The notes under the pieces are model-generated. The model saw nothing but the letters and a program-made list of their open reading frames with translations, did not search any database and was not told where the DNA came from. This document shows positions 19,501-26,559 of a stretch of DNA of 37,509 bases, piece by piece. The DNA lies in the NCBI GenBank assembly GCA_025997675.1, contig BNUX01000022.1, positions 1-37,509 of the forward strand, in the 5' to 3' direction. Source of the stretch: Spirochaetia bacterium. GTDB lineage: Bacteria > Spirochaetota > Spirochaetia > Treponematales > Breznakiellaceae. Within the stretch, counting starts at the first letter, position 1, and the number at the start of each line of letters is the position of its first letter. The position numbers were made by a program, and so were the translations under genes.

Positions 19501-19561
19501 ATACCAGAACTATGACCGTGACCTGGGTCACGTTTTCCCGGAACAGCTGCTTGGAATCCAT
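16502..19561 (-). CDS. Cache-domain hybrid sensor histidine kinase with REC and HPt
   Basis: A 1019-aa membrane sensor. TM1 is at about 12-30, a periplasmic double-Cache ligand domain at about 40-280 (with YDPRERPWY and GVIGIDVDL) and TM2 at about 291-311. The kinase core has the phospho-accepting H335 (SHEIRTP), the N box ILNNAVKYT, DSGIG near 484 and GVGLGL near 514. A degenerate receiver (about 568-685) lacks the acceptor Asp. A true receiver (about 691-810) has DD near 697, D741 (FMDHMMPEMDG) and K797. A C-terminal HPt carries H890 (VHALKGAA). It can therefore run an internal His-Asp-His relay, but no dedicated output regulator adjoins it. No Shine-Dalgarno precedes ATG 19561; a TATAGT lies seven bases upstream. 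Confidence 0.92.
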   Translation of the reverse strand: MDSKQLFRENVTQVTVIVLVFTLMVVSSNSFTSSIVERQIAQGAEEMVLTTEAKVQAWLQEAHVSLVQDAISVVDRVEMGQTPQQIEDYFVSLYEAIHQDPAILSGFLDIYGRVNGEYIDGSGWQPPPGYDPRERPWYINALGNRGKVVITDPYVDAELDILVVTLSLTLEGDAGEDLGVIGIDVDLGKIAGYVTSMQYSRGGYGLLVSPDLTFLAHPNTSYIGRPLESLGGPYKELADEMRDKPETITEFTMRNSEGIVVIVFYRQMYNGWYIGIASPRSSYFQDVRTMSFALAFIGVIMMVVLSAFSIRINVARYRSDEENKAKSSFLARVSHEIRTPMNSILGMAEIILRKDISEEVYEYASVIKQAGNTLLSIINDILDFSKIESGRVAIESRKYHPASLINDVVNVIRIQVAEKPIDFFVNLDGSIPAEMLGDDVRIRQILINILNNAVKYTRQGYITLSVQMKRLGPDTLKLFFIVEDSGIGISAGDMKQLFKEFTRVDRETNRGIEGVGLGLTIANSFCRAMGGEITVESTYGKGSTFTATVVQRFEDALPLARVEDAGTKRVLVYERRPKHAATLLEAFWSIGIHPAMAGEPEDFMRGLEGTKYDYAFVSSTYAAECISHWNKVFSSTQLIIMIELGETSAYRDTGSVHMPIYSGVLANVLNDINTTALTHGDEWISFTAPAARVLIVDDMATNIRVAAELMAPYKMQIDTCLSGGEALKLVRENRYDILFMDHMMPEMDGISAVVGIRALGEDDPYYRDLPVVMLTANAVSGQKDLFLKSGLNDFLAKPIGVQKLDEILRTWLPEEKQIAASGSLRESGEDTEALSIPGVDTTLGLALAGGSAAAYRKILAVFCDDVGERLPRIKAEAVHADLSPYTITVHALKGAARSIGAAETGELAAELEEAGKAGNRLVIAEKTGAFLERLELLRSRISAALELRSLSPGYASLDLGPLSEALKAMDTESVNTLLLSYSALPLDSNVKTLISEIEQYVLLFEYDKAVERIDALKNE

Positions 19562-19688
19562 AGGGGGTACTATAGAGGAAAATAGAGAAAATTGATAGAT
19601 AAGCCCATCATGGTTAGATTTTACGTGGGGTTATGCGGGGACTTGTAAACAGCCGGTGGTTCCAATAGAGTAAAGGACAGGAGCATAT

Positions 19689-19910
19689 ATGGAAGTTTCG
19701 TATACCTATTGGGAAGGCGATGACGGTTGGTTTGTTGGTTATTTGAACGCCTATCCAGATCATCTTACCCAGGGGCATGACCTTGCCGAACTGGAAGAAA
19801 TGCTTGCCGATGTCTACCAAATCCGGCAGGAAGAAGAAAAACGACTGGCTCAAAAGCGGAAATCCGGTATTCTGAACCTTCAAACCAAGGGTTTGCAGGT
19901 TCCCGCGTGA
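19689..19910 (+). CDS. hicB: HicB antitoxin (short form)
   Basis: A 73-aa protein beginning MEVSYTYWEGDDGWFVGYLN. The partial RNase H-like HicB fold is recognisable from Y-x-x-GDDGW and the LAELEEMLADVYQ helix. It neutralises HicA and normally represses the operon. It lacks the C-terminal DNA-binding extension of longer HicB proteins, so autoregulation may need HicA or another factor. AAGGACAGGAG precedes ATG 19689. It overlaps hicA by 4 nt (GTGA). Gene order is hicB then hicA. Confidence 0.85.
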   Translation: MEVSYTYWEGDDGWFVGYLNAYPDHLTQGHDLAELEEMLADVYQIRQEEEKRLAQKRKSGILNLQTKGLQVPA

Positions 19911-20080
19911 AGCGGCAAAAACTGCTCAAGGAAATAGTTAAGCGGGGAGCCGTCTTTGTGCGTCATGGGGCAACCCATGATATTTATGAAAATCCCCGGA
20001 CAAATGTCTCTACGCAAGTCCCCCGCCATAGTGATATTAATGAATTGGTAGCAAGGGCTATTATCAAATTTTTTTCCTGA
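19907..20080 (+). CDS. hicA: HicA mRNA interferase toxin
   Basis: A 57-aa protein from GTG 19907, starting (M)KRQKLLKEIVKRGAVFVRHG. It fits HicA: a double-stranded-RNA-binding-like fold, a GAVFVRHGATHDIYENP segment containing the catalytic histidine position, and the closing VPRHSDINELVARAI. HicA cleaves mRNA and blocks translation. It uses the hicB stop region as its start, so expression is coupled. Usual HicA length is about 58 aa, so it appears intact, unlike the toxin at 154-318. The conserved repeat block begins about 20 bp after its stop, before any terminator. Confidence 0.85.
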   Translation: MKRQKLLKEIVKRGAVFVRHGATHDIYENPRTNVSTQVPRHSDINELVARAIIKFFS

Positions 20081-20100
20081 TAGTCCCGTACCCCCCGTTT

Positions 20101-20188
20101 TTCCCCCAGGACAGCAAAAACAGGCGTTTTGAGAGCATAATTGGTATGGTTTTCCCCTTGCGTTTTTAAAAGAAAGGGGAGTATGATC
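20101..20188 (+). repeat. conserved repeat block, copy 2
   Basis: Near-identical, in opposite orientation, to 49-135. It runs from TTCCCCCAGGACAGC to GTATGATC and contains the CCCCTT/AAGGGG hairpin (near 20155-20180). A variable section of about 51 bp then leads to the C tract. The hairpin could serve as terminator for hicBA, although no T run follows it. Confidence 0.85.
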
Positions 20189-20239
20189 ATGCCATGACTA
20201 TGAAAGCGCAAAACTTGTACCAAGCACTGTCGACTTTTA

Positions 20240-20257
20240 CCCCCCCCCCCCCCCCCC
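20240..20257 (+). repeat. poly-C homopolymer (18 C)
   Basis: Eighteen consecutive C residues end at the probable -35 position of the lipoprotein promoter. It is equivalent to the G tract at 1-19 and hypermutable in length by slippage. Confidence 0.9.
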
Positions 20258-20285
20258 AATTCCGATTGGGTCACTAGGATATAAC
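20257..20285 (+). promoter_or_regulatory. putative lipoprotein promoter abutting the C tract
   Basis: TATAAC at 20280-20285 is a fair -10. At 17-bp spacing the -35 would be 20257-20262, a poor hexamer that includes the last C of the homopolymer. A weak promoter beside a variable tract is the arrangement used for phase variation in other bacteria. Confidence 0.35.
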
Positions 20286-20308
20286 TCTCTCCGAAACAAA
20301 GAAACAAA

Positions 20309-20390
20309 GAAGCCCCGCCTCATAACCGGTGTCTGCCAGGACTATCGGACGTTGTTCGATAAACGGTATGCGACGGGGCTTCTCTTTTAT
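20309..20390 (+). terminator. terminator-like hairpin in the lipoprotein leader
   Basis: GAAGCCCCG (20309-20317) pairs perfectly with CGGGGCTTC (20374-20382) and is followed by TCTTTTAT. The long loop can form an inner stem, TATCG with CGATA. The lipoprotein ribosome binding site lies about 12 bp beyond, so this could attenuate transcription of that gene, or it could end transcription entering from hicBA. Confidence 0.55.
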
Positions 20391-20416
20391 ATTCCATTCT
20401 AAGGAGGGAATACAAG

Positions 20417-21760
20417 ATGAAAAGATATAATTTGATGACGGCGGTACTCGCCCTCATGCTGGCAGGGGCGCTGGCCTTTACCGGCTGTCCCAAGACTACC
20501 GGAGATGACGACCCTGACACCTCCACCCCCACCATCCCCGTCCCCACCGTCCCCGGCCCTGAACCCCTCGACCCCGAACCCCTCGACATCGGCCCCGACA
20601 TCACCTACACCGCCGCAGCGGACGGCGATGTGGTTACCGCATCGACTAAAATCGACTTTGTGTTCGCCGCCGCCGTTACCGGACTTACCGCCGATGACAT
20701 CACCATAGCCGGGGCAACCAAGGGAGCACTCACCGGAAGCGGAACAAACTGGAGCCTGGCCCTTACCAATCCCACACTGGGAGCCGCCACCGTGTCCATC
20801 ACCAAGGACGGTATCGCAAGCGGGACGAAACCCATAACCCTGCATGGAGGCCTGACCTTTACGGCGATCACACCCATGTTGCTTAGTGGTAATACGCCCT
20901 TTGGAGTAGCCTACGGCAACGAGACGGTTGTCGTGGTGGGGCAAAGCGGCAACATAGGGAGATCCACCGATAACGGCGCAAACTGGACGGCGGTTTCGCA
21001 AACCGTGCTTACTAGTGCCATCAGGGGAGTAACCTACGGCGGCACAACGTTTGTTGCGGTGGGGGACGGCAAAATAGGGACATCCTCCAATAACGGCGCA
21101 AACTGGGCGGCGGCTACAGTATCCCCCGCGTTTGGTACTACTAGTAATGATTCCATCTATGGAGTAACTTACGGCAACGGGAAGTTTGTCGCGGTGGGGA
21201 AATCCGGCAAAATAGGGATATCCTCCGATAACGGCGCAAACTGGGCGGAGGCTACGACCACCTTGTCCGGGTTTAGTACTAGTTCCATCATGGGAGTAGC
21301 CTACGGCGGCACAACGTTTGTCGCGGTGGGGCAAAGCGGCAAAATAGCCTATTCCGTCGATAACGGTGCAAACTGGACAGCGGCTACGACTAACGGCGGG
21401 TTTGGTGATAGTGATTACATCTATGGAGTAACCTACGGCAACGGGAAGTTTGTCGCGGTGGGGCAGAACGGCAAAATAGCCTATTCCGGCGATAACGGTG
21501 CAAACTGGACAGCGGCTACGACCACCTCGTCCGGGTTTGGTACTAATTACATCAATGGAGTAACCTACGGCGGCGGGAAGTTTGTCGCGGTAGGGCAGAA
21601 CGGCAAAATGGCGGCATCCGCCGATGGTGCAACCTGGTCGGCAGTTACGACCACCGGGTTTACTAGTAGTTATCAAATCAATGGAGTAACCTACGGCAAC
21701 GGGAAGTTTGTCGCGGTGGGGGATGGCGCCAGACCAGCCTTTTCAAACCCGCAGGAATAG
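20417..21760 (+). CDS. lipoprotein with seven beta-propeller-like repeats
   Basis: A 447-aa predicted surface lipoprotein. The signal peptide ends in a spirochaete-type relaxed lipobox (AFTGC, lipidated C24). A proline-rich linker (about 30-57) and an Ig-like beta module (about 60-145) precede seven repeats of about 43 aa. Each repeat has GVxYGxxxFVAVG (starting near 163, 204, 249, 293, 337, 381 and 423) followed by GKI..S.DNGANW, the Asp-box/BNR-like pattern of beta-propellers. Repeats are also very similar in DNA, so copy number could change by recombination. AAGGAGGG precedes ATG 20417. It is flanked by its own leader hairpin and a strong terminator. Ligand unknown; no catalytic residues recognised. 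Confidence 0.85.
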   Translation: MKRYNLMTAVLALMLAGALAFTGCPKTTGDDDPDTSTPTIPVPTVPGPEPLDPEPLDIGPDITYTAAADGDVVTASTKIDFVFAAAVTGLTADDITIAGATKGALTGSGTNWSLALTNPTLGAATVSITKDGIASGTKPITLHGGLTFTAITPMLLSGNTPFGVAYGNETVVVVGQSGNIGRSTDNGANWTAVSQTVLTSAIRGVTYGGTTFVAVGDGKIGTSSNNGANWAAATVSPAFGTTSNDSIYGVTYGNGKFVAVGKSGKIGISSDNGANWAEATTTLSGFSTSSIMGVAYGGTTFVAVGQSGKIAYSVDNGANWTAATTNGGFGDSDYIYGVTYGNGKFVAVGQNGKIAYSGDNGANWTAATTTSSGFGTNYINGVTYGGGKFVAVGQNGKMAASADGATWSAVTTTGFTSSYQINGVTYGNGKFVAVGDGARPAFSNPQE

Positions 21761-21806
21761 GGAAGCGTCCGGGGAGTTCCGGGTCAAAAGCGCTCCCTAA
21801 GAGCAG

Positions 21807-21840
21807 GCCGCTTCCGGGAAACCGGGGGCGGCTTTTTATT
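21807..21840 (+). terminator. lipoprotein gene terminator
   Basis: GCCGCTTCCGG (21807-21817), a GAAA tetraloop, CCGGGGGCGGC (21822-21832) and then TTTTTATT. The stem has 11 bp including two G-U pairs. Confidence 0.88.
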
Positions 21841-21895
21841 GGCGGCAGGACTTTACCTCGGTTGTGTGGTATACTGGCATTATGAAGGGGACAAT

Positions 21896-22306
21896 ATGAC
21901 TGTTTATGAAGATTTAGTAGTCAGGAACTCAGACGATGTATCTGATTTCCGCCGGGGGCGCATCAAAGAATCGGAAATACGCCAAACGATCGTGCATTTC
22001 AAGGCTGATACCGGAGCACACCGGAACGTTATCACCAGAGATGTTTTTGAGCGATTAGGACTTTGCAAGACAGGCGAACAGACGTTCAAGCTGGCGGGTG
22101 GGCAGAGCGCCCGCATGGACATATCCAGCCCAATGCAAATCATCTGGCACGACCGCAGAATTGATATGGACGCCGCCATCGCGCCCTCAGGAGCAAGTAA
22201 CCTGTTTTCAATCACCGCCATGGAACTGCTTGACATTATGCCCGACCCTTCCAAAGGCTGTCTCATTGGCATTCACGGCGATGACTACCTCAACGAACTG
22301 GAATGA
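21896..22306 (+). CDS. retropepsin-like (clan AA) aspartic protease domain protein
   Basis: 136 aa from ATG 21896, which has GAAGGGG six bases upstream. The longer open frame to 21839 begins inside the preceding terminator and is rejected. The core HFKADTGAHRNVITRDVFER carries the DTGA motif (D38-T39-G40) of single-domain retropepsin-like proteases, with a later beta segment (LFSITAMELLDIMPDP) matching the second half of that fold. Similar 130-140-aa proteins are common in treponeme genomes; their role is unknown, and activity would require dimerisation. It has its own short leader with TATACT near 21870. No signal peptide or membrane segment. Confidence 0.6.
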   Translation: MTVYEDLVVRNSDDVSDFRRGRIKESEIRQTIVHFKADTGAHRNVITRDVFERLGLCKTGEQTFKLAGGQSARMDISSPMQIIWHDRRIDMDAAIAPSGASNLFSITAMELLDIMPDPSKGCLIGIHGDDYLNELE

Positions 22307-22426
22307 GGGCGGAGAATTGCTAAAATAATCCTTAACCGGCGGCCCTTAAAAAAGCCCGGCGGTCCGGTCAACGGCTTAGAGATCAACCGGTCTTAAGTCT
22401 CCCAGGATATTACCAATGTTTAAGGC

Positions 22427-22600
22427 GGGGAATCGTTCCCTGAGCTGGGGAATCGTTCCCCGTGCTGGGGAATCGTTCCCTGAGCTGGGGAATCGTTCCC
22501 CATGCTGGGGAATCGTTCCCCATGCTGGGGAATCGTTCCCCATGCTGGGGAATCGTTCCCCATGCTGGGGAATCGTTCCCCGTGCTGGGGAATCGTTCCC
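22427..22600. repeat. tandem palindromic array 2 (20-bp period)
   Basis: Nine copies of GGGGAATCGTTCCC at exact 20-bp spacing, separated by CATGCT, CGTGCT or TGAGCT linkers. Each core is a GGGGAA-TCG-TTCCC(C/T) hairpin; where the last C becomes T, a G-U pair remains possible. The linker CCCCATGCTGGGG gives a second dyad half a period away. No unique spacers, so not CRISPR. The array is not convincingly coding. Confidence 0.95.
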
Positions 22601-22635
22601 TGAAGCAATTTTGAGACAAATGAAGGAGGACTTGT

Positions 22636-22809
22636 ATGGAAGAAAAAGAACTCGGATACCAAACGCCTATGCCAAGATCAACGATAGGGGCCACGCTACC
22701 CAGGTGGACCACGCCGCCTGCAGAGCCGGTACTCAATATCGGCAAGGTGGTGGATATCAGCGTAGCTTTCAAGAACGGCTCCGGGGAGGCCGGGATGGTC
22801 CCCCCATGA
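22636..22809 (+). CDS. small hypothetical protein (57 aa)
   Basis: An ORF starting MEEKELGYQTPMPRSTIGAT with an excellent AAGGAGGA at 22622-22629, six bases before ATG 22636, just after array 2. It has a proline-rich middle and no membrane segment or cysteine motif. I do not recognise it. The ribosome binding site is the main evidence that it is real. It ends 74 bp before the response regulator. Confidence 0.45.
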   Translation: MEEKELGYQTPMPRSTIGATLPRWTTPPAEPVLNIGKVVDISVAFKNGSGEAGMVPP

Positions 22810-22883
22810 AGAGCCGCTTCTTAACTCCCACAGGGGCGTTGACTTTATCCCGGAGTGTGGTATTATTTTCAAAAGGGGCAGTA

Positions 22884-23945
22884 ATGGACACGAAAGCTCT
22901 CGTTCCTGCGAAAATCGTATTGGTCGATGACGACGTTACCAGCCTTGCCCTGGGGAAAAGCATCCTTGCTCCAAAGTATGATATTGTCACCATCCCTTCC
23001 GGGGAAAAGCTCTTTGTATTCCTTGAAAAAGCACAGCCCGATTTAATTTTGCTGGACGTTGAAATGCCCGGCATGAACGGCTATGGGGTGTTGAAAAAGC
23101 TCAAGGCAAGCCCGAAGCATGCGGGCATCCCGGTCATTTTTCTAACCTCCCGGGCGGACCCGGCGAGCGAGCTGGAGGGCCTGAAACTGGGGGCCATTGA
23201 TTATATCTCCAAGCCTTTTTCGCCCCCCCTGCTCCTTAAGCGAATAGAGCTCCACCTCCTGGTACTCACCCAGACCAAACGGTTGTGGGAGTTTAATAAT
23301 AACCTCCAACACCTGGTTAAGGAAAAAACCAAGGCCGTGCTGGCCATGCAAAACTCGGTGGTAAAAACCGTGGCGAACCTGGTGGAATACCGTGACGAGG
23401 TTACCGGGGGACACATAGAGCGGGTCCATGCGTACCTGGAGATTCTGTTGGACGCCATGACTGCCCCCCCGGACTGGGACCGGGATTTTTTCCTCCAGTC
23501 ATCCCAGCTCCATGATGTGGGCAAAATCTTCATCCGGGACAATATCCTGCTCAAGCCCGGCAAACTAACCGGCGAGGAATTCAGCGTCATGAAGAAACAC
23601 ACCGTCTTTGGTGTCCAGATTATAGAGGAAATTGAAAAAGGCGTACCAAAAAGCAGCTTTCTAACCCATGCCAAGATAATGGCCGGCACCCACCATGAAC
23701 GATGGGACGGTACGGGCTACCCCTACGGTTTAGCGGGGGAGACTATCCCCCTGGAGGGCCGTTTAATGGCCATCGCCGATGTATACGACGCCCTCGTATC
23801 GGTCAGGCCCTATAAAGCGCCCCTTCCCCATGAACAGGCGGTACAGATTATTGCCGAGGGAACGGGAACCCGGTTCGACCCCGGTTTGGTTGGCCTCTTT
23901 TGTTTAGTCTCAGATAAGTTCAAGCATGTGGCACAGAAAAACTAA
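22884..23945 (+). CDS. response regulator with HD-GYP cyclic-di-GMP phosphodiesterase domain
   Basis: 353 aa from ATG 22884, preceded by AAAAGGGG. The receiver domain (1-125) has DDD near 15-17, phospho-acceptor D58 (LLDVEMPGMNG) and the conserved Lys in ISKPF near 110. A helical linker leads to the HD-GYP domain (about 155-350) with H177, the HD pair 210-211 (LHDVGK), and HHERWDGTGYP (270-280). All signature residues are present, so cyclic-di-GMP hydrolysis is likely. The frame stays open upstream through array 2 to 22416, but that extension would be repeat-encoded and lacks a start site. The cognate kinase is not adjacent; the hybrid kinase at 16502-19561 is a candidate by proximity only. 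Confidence 0.92.
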   Translation: MDTKALVPAKIVLVDDDVTSLALGKSILAPKYDIVTIPSGEKLFVFLEKAQPDLILLDVEMPGMNGYGVLKKLKASPKHAGIPVIFLTSRADPASELEGLKLGAIDYISKPFSPPLLLKRIELHLLVLTQTKRLWEFNNNLQHLVKEKTKAVLAMQNSVVKTVANLVEYRDEVTGGHIERVHAYLEILLDAMTAPPDWDRDFFLQSSQLHDVGKIFIRDNILLKPGKLTGEEFSVMKKHTVFGVQIIEEIEKGVPKSSFLTHAKIMAGTHHERWDGTGYPYGLAGETIPLEGRLMAIADVYDALVSVRPYKAPLPHEQAVQIIAEGTGTRFDPGLVGLFCLVSDKFKHVAQKN

Positions 23946-24004
23946 GTCTAAGCCCGGTAATCATCCTTTCTATATCTATATAAATTTATTTATATGAAAT
24001 AAAC

Positions 24005-24033
24005 TTGACGGCTCCCCCTTTTGATACTATCAT
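24005..24033 (+). promoter_or_regulatory. rnf operon promoter
   Basis: TTGACG (24005-24010), a 17-bp spacer and TATCAT (24028-24033), about 50 bp before the rnfC start. The region before it is AT-rich (23965-24005). Confidence 0.6.
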
Positions 24034-24082
24034 GGAATATTCATGTAGTCTTAGGTAAATTTTTACAAAGGAGAAGCCCCTG

Positions 24083-25519
24083 ATGGCGGTAAGTACGTTT
24101 AAGAGAGGGTTGCGTTTTCCATCGACGCGGAAGGAAGCAACCGAGGGGAAACCCGTAGAGTGGACCCCCCTATTAAAACAGGTGGTGATCCCCATTAACC
24201 AGCATCTCGGCGCACCGAATAAGTGTCTGGTCAATGTGGGGGACAAGGTCAAGCGCGGGCAGAAGATCGCCGATGCGGCGGCTCCGGGACCCATGACCGT
24301 GCCGGTTCATGCGTCTATTACCGGCGTGGTGAAGAAAATCGAGCCCCGGACCCAGCAAAACAACGGTGAGGGGATCTGCGTGATTATCGAGGCGATAGGA
24401 GAAGGGGAAGGGCCCGGCAAGGATGTTTTCCAAGCCCTCCCCATCCTGGACCCCTTCACCTGTACCAAGGAGGAGGCGCTGGCGCGGATACGGGAAGCGG
24501 GTATCATGGGTATGGGGGGCGCGGGGTTTCCCACCCACATAAAGCTTAATCCGCCCCCCAACAAAACCATCGACACCATTATCGTTGACGGCGCCGAATG
24601 TGAGCCCTACCTTACCACCGATGAGGCGGTTATCGAAGAAAAGCCCTATATGCTGATACTTGGGATGACCATCATCATGCACATCACCGGGGTCAAAAAG
24701 GCCATCATCGGGATGGAGGACAACAAGGCCCAGCTCATCCCCATGCTTGAAGCGGCGATACAAAAGAACGATAAGGCGGCCTCGGCGGGGGAAATCACCG
24801 TCGGCCTGTGTAAGACCCGCTATCCCCAGGGGGGCGAAAAGCTGCTTATCACCGCCCTGACCGGCCGGGAAGTTCCCACCGGGGGGATGCCCATGGACGT
24901 GGGCTGCATCGTTCAAAATGTGGGCACCGTGGTGGCCATTGCCGAAGCCTTTAAGATTGGCAAGCCCCTGATTGACCGGGACCTGACGGTAACCGGCGGG
25001 GCCTGCAAGACCCCGAAGAACATCCGGGCTCCTATCGGTACCCTGCTGGGGGAACTGCCCACGGCATATATGGACGTTGAGTACGATAAGGTGCAGAAGA
25101 TCCTCTTCGGCGGCCCCATGATGGGGAACGCGGTGCCGAACCTGAACATACCGATACAGAAAAACACCTCGGGCATCGTCTTTATGACGGGAGCGGAAAC
25201 CATTGCGGAGCTGGAAGGCCCCTGTATCCGCTGCGGCCGGTGTGTCAGGAACTGTCCCATACGGCTTTCCCCGGTAATCACCAACAACGCCCTGGAGGCG
25301 GGTGATTTGGACGAAGCGGTTGCGGTGGGACTGATGGATTGTATCGAATGCGGCAGCTGTTCCTACATGTGTCCCGCCCGGATTAAGCTGGTACAGCGGT
25401 TCCGGATTGGGAAGGGGCGCCTGCGGATCAAGCAGGCGGCGGCCCAAGCGGCAGCGAAGGCATTGGCTGCGCAGCAGACACCGGCAGAGGCGGCGAAACA
25501 GCCCGCCCCCGCAAATTAA
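24083..25519 (+). CDS. rnfC: Rnf complex subunit C (NADH-side iron-sulfur flavoprotein)
   Basis: A 478-aa peripheral subunit that exchanges electrons with NAD. It resembles the NuoF fold: GMGGAGFPTHIKL (near 152) in the flavin/NADH region. Two 4Fe-4S motifs near the C-terminus are CIRCGRCVRNCP (381) and CIECGSCSYMCP (420), ending in an Ala/Gln-rich tail. AAAGGAG precedes ATG 24083. First gene of rnfCDGEAB. The complex couples ferredoxin oxidation to NAD reduction with export of Na+ or H+. Confidence 0.96.
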   Translation: MAVSTFKRGLRFPSTRKEATEGKPVEWTPLLKQVVIPINQHLGAPNKCLVNVGDKVKRGQKIADAAAPGPMTVPVHASITGVVKKIEPRTQQNNGEGICVIIEAIGEGEGPGKDVFQALPILDPFTCTKEEALARIREAGIMGMGGAGFPTHIKLNPPPNKTIDTIIVDGAECEPYLTTDEAVIEEKPYMLILGMTIIMHITGVKKAIIGMEDNKAQLIPMLEAAIQKNDKAASAGEITVGLCKTRYPQGGEKLLITALTGREVPTGGMPMDVGCIVQNVGTVVAIAEAFKIGKPLIDRDLTVTGGACKTPKNIRAPIGTLLGELPTAYMDVEYDKVQKILFGGPMMGNAVPNLNIPIQKNTSGIVFMTGAETIAELEGPCIRCGRCVRNCPIRLSPVITNNALEAGDLDEAVAVGLMDCIECGSCSYMCPARIKLVQRFRIGKGRLRIKQAAAQAAAKALAAQQTPAEAAKQPAPAN

Positions 25520-25530
25520 GGAGAACCGTA

Positions 25531-26559
25531 ATGGCACAAATCGAATCCCTATCTCAGGAGCTTTTTCTCTCCTCAAGCCCCCACATTGCGTCCAAGGTTC
25601 CCGCCAAGGCCCTAATGTGCAATGTGCTGATTGCCCTGGCGCCGGTGACGGTGTTCGGGGTGGTCATCTTCGGGCTTCCCGCCCTCTTAAATATCGTGGT
25701 GAGCATTGTATCGGCAGTAGTCGGGGAATCCCTGTTCCGGTGCATCACCAAACAGGACGTCCGGGCAAAGGACCTTTCCGCCGTGGTAACCGGGCTGCTC
25801 TTAGCCCTGGTACTCCCCCCCACAACCCCCCTCTGGATGACCGCCTTAGGCGCCGTCTTCGCGGTGGTGGTGGCGAAGGAGTTCTTCGGCGGCCTGGGGG
25901 CTAACGTGTTTAACCCCGCCCTCATTGGCCGGGCATTCCTCCTCATGAGCTTCCCGGCGGCAATCACCAGTTGGGCGCGGCCTACGGGCTTTGCACACTC
26001 CTTTACCGACGCGGTAACCGGCCCCACCCCCCTGGGTATCTTCAAACTGACCGGCAGCATAGCGGAGGTTGGCAAGGACTTTGCCGCCAACGGGCTGGCT
26101 GCTTCCGCCGATTACGGGGCGCTTTTGCAGGCCCTCTTTATCGGCAAACACGGGGGCTGTATCGGAGAATCTTCTATATTACTGATTCTCATCGGCTGTA
26201 TCTTCCTGCTGATCACTAAAACCATCGACTGGCGTGCGCCGGTCTCCATGGTGGTTGGAGCGTGTATCCTGTCGCTCGTTTTAGGTCTGGACCCCCTGTT
26301 CAGCCTGCTCTCCGGCGGGCTCATCTTCGGCGCGGTCTTTATGGCCACCGACTATGTATCCGCCCCCCTCACCCCCACGGGGAAACTTATCTTCGGGTGC
26401 GGCGCAGGGATTATCGCGGTGCTGATTAGAAAGTTCGGGGCATATCCCGAAGGGGTGAGCTACGGCATTCTGATAATGAACGCCGCCACACCCTTCCTCA
26501 ACCGCCTATTACCAAAGAAATACGGCACGGTAGCCAAACCTAAGGGGGCCACGAAATGA
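25531..26559 (+). CDS. rnfD: Rnf complex subunit D
   Basis: A 342-aa polytopic membrane subunit of the NqrB/RnfD family, with about nine hydrophobic helices (for example NIVVSIVSAVVGESL and later LILIGCIFLLITKTI). The probable covalent FMN threonine is in DAVTGPTPLGIF (near 165). The conserved ATDYVSAPLTPTGKL lies near 270. AAGGAG precedes ATG 25531. Its stop overlaps the rnfG start (ATGA). Confidence 0.95.
   Translation: MAQIESLSQELFLSSSPHIASKVPAKALMCNVLIALAPVTVFGVVIFGLPALLNIVVSIVSAVVGESLFRCITKQDVRAKDLSAVVTGLLLALVLPPTTPLWMTALGAVFAVVVAKEFFGGLGANVFNPALIGRAFLLMSFPAAITSWARPTGFAHSFTDAVTGPTPLGIFKLTGSIAEVGKDFAANGLAASADYGALLQALFIGKHGGCIGESSILLILIGCIFLLITKTIDWRAPVSMVVGACILSLVLGLDPLFSLLSGGLIFGAVFMATDYVSAPLTPTGKLIFGCGAGIIAVLIRKFGAYPEGVSYGILIMNAATPFLNRLLPKKYGTVAKPKGATK

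Noticed and set aside
22416..22883. N-terminal extension of the HD-GYP regulator through array 2
   Set aside because: The extra 156 residues are encoded by repeats, the start lacks a ribosome binding site, and ATG 22884 has one right before a normal receiver domain.
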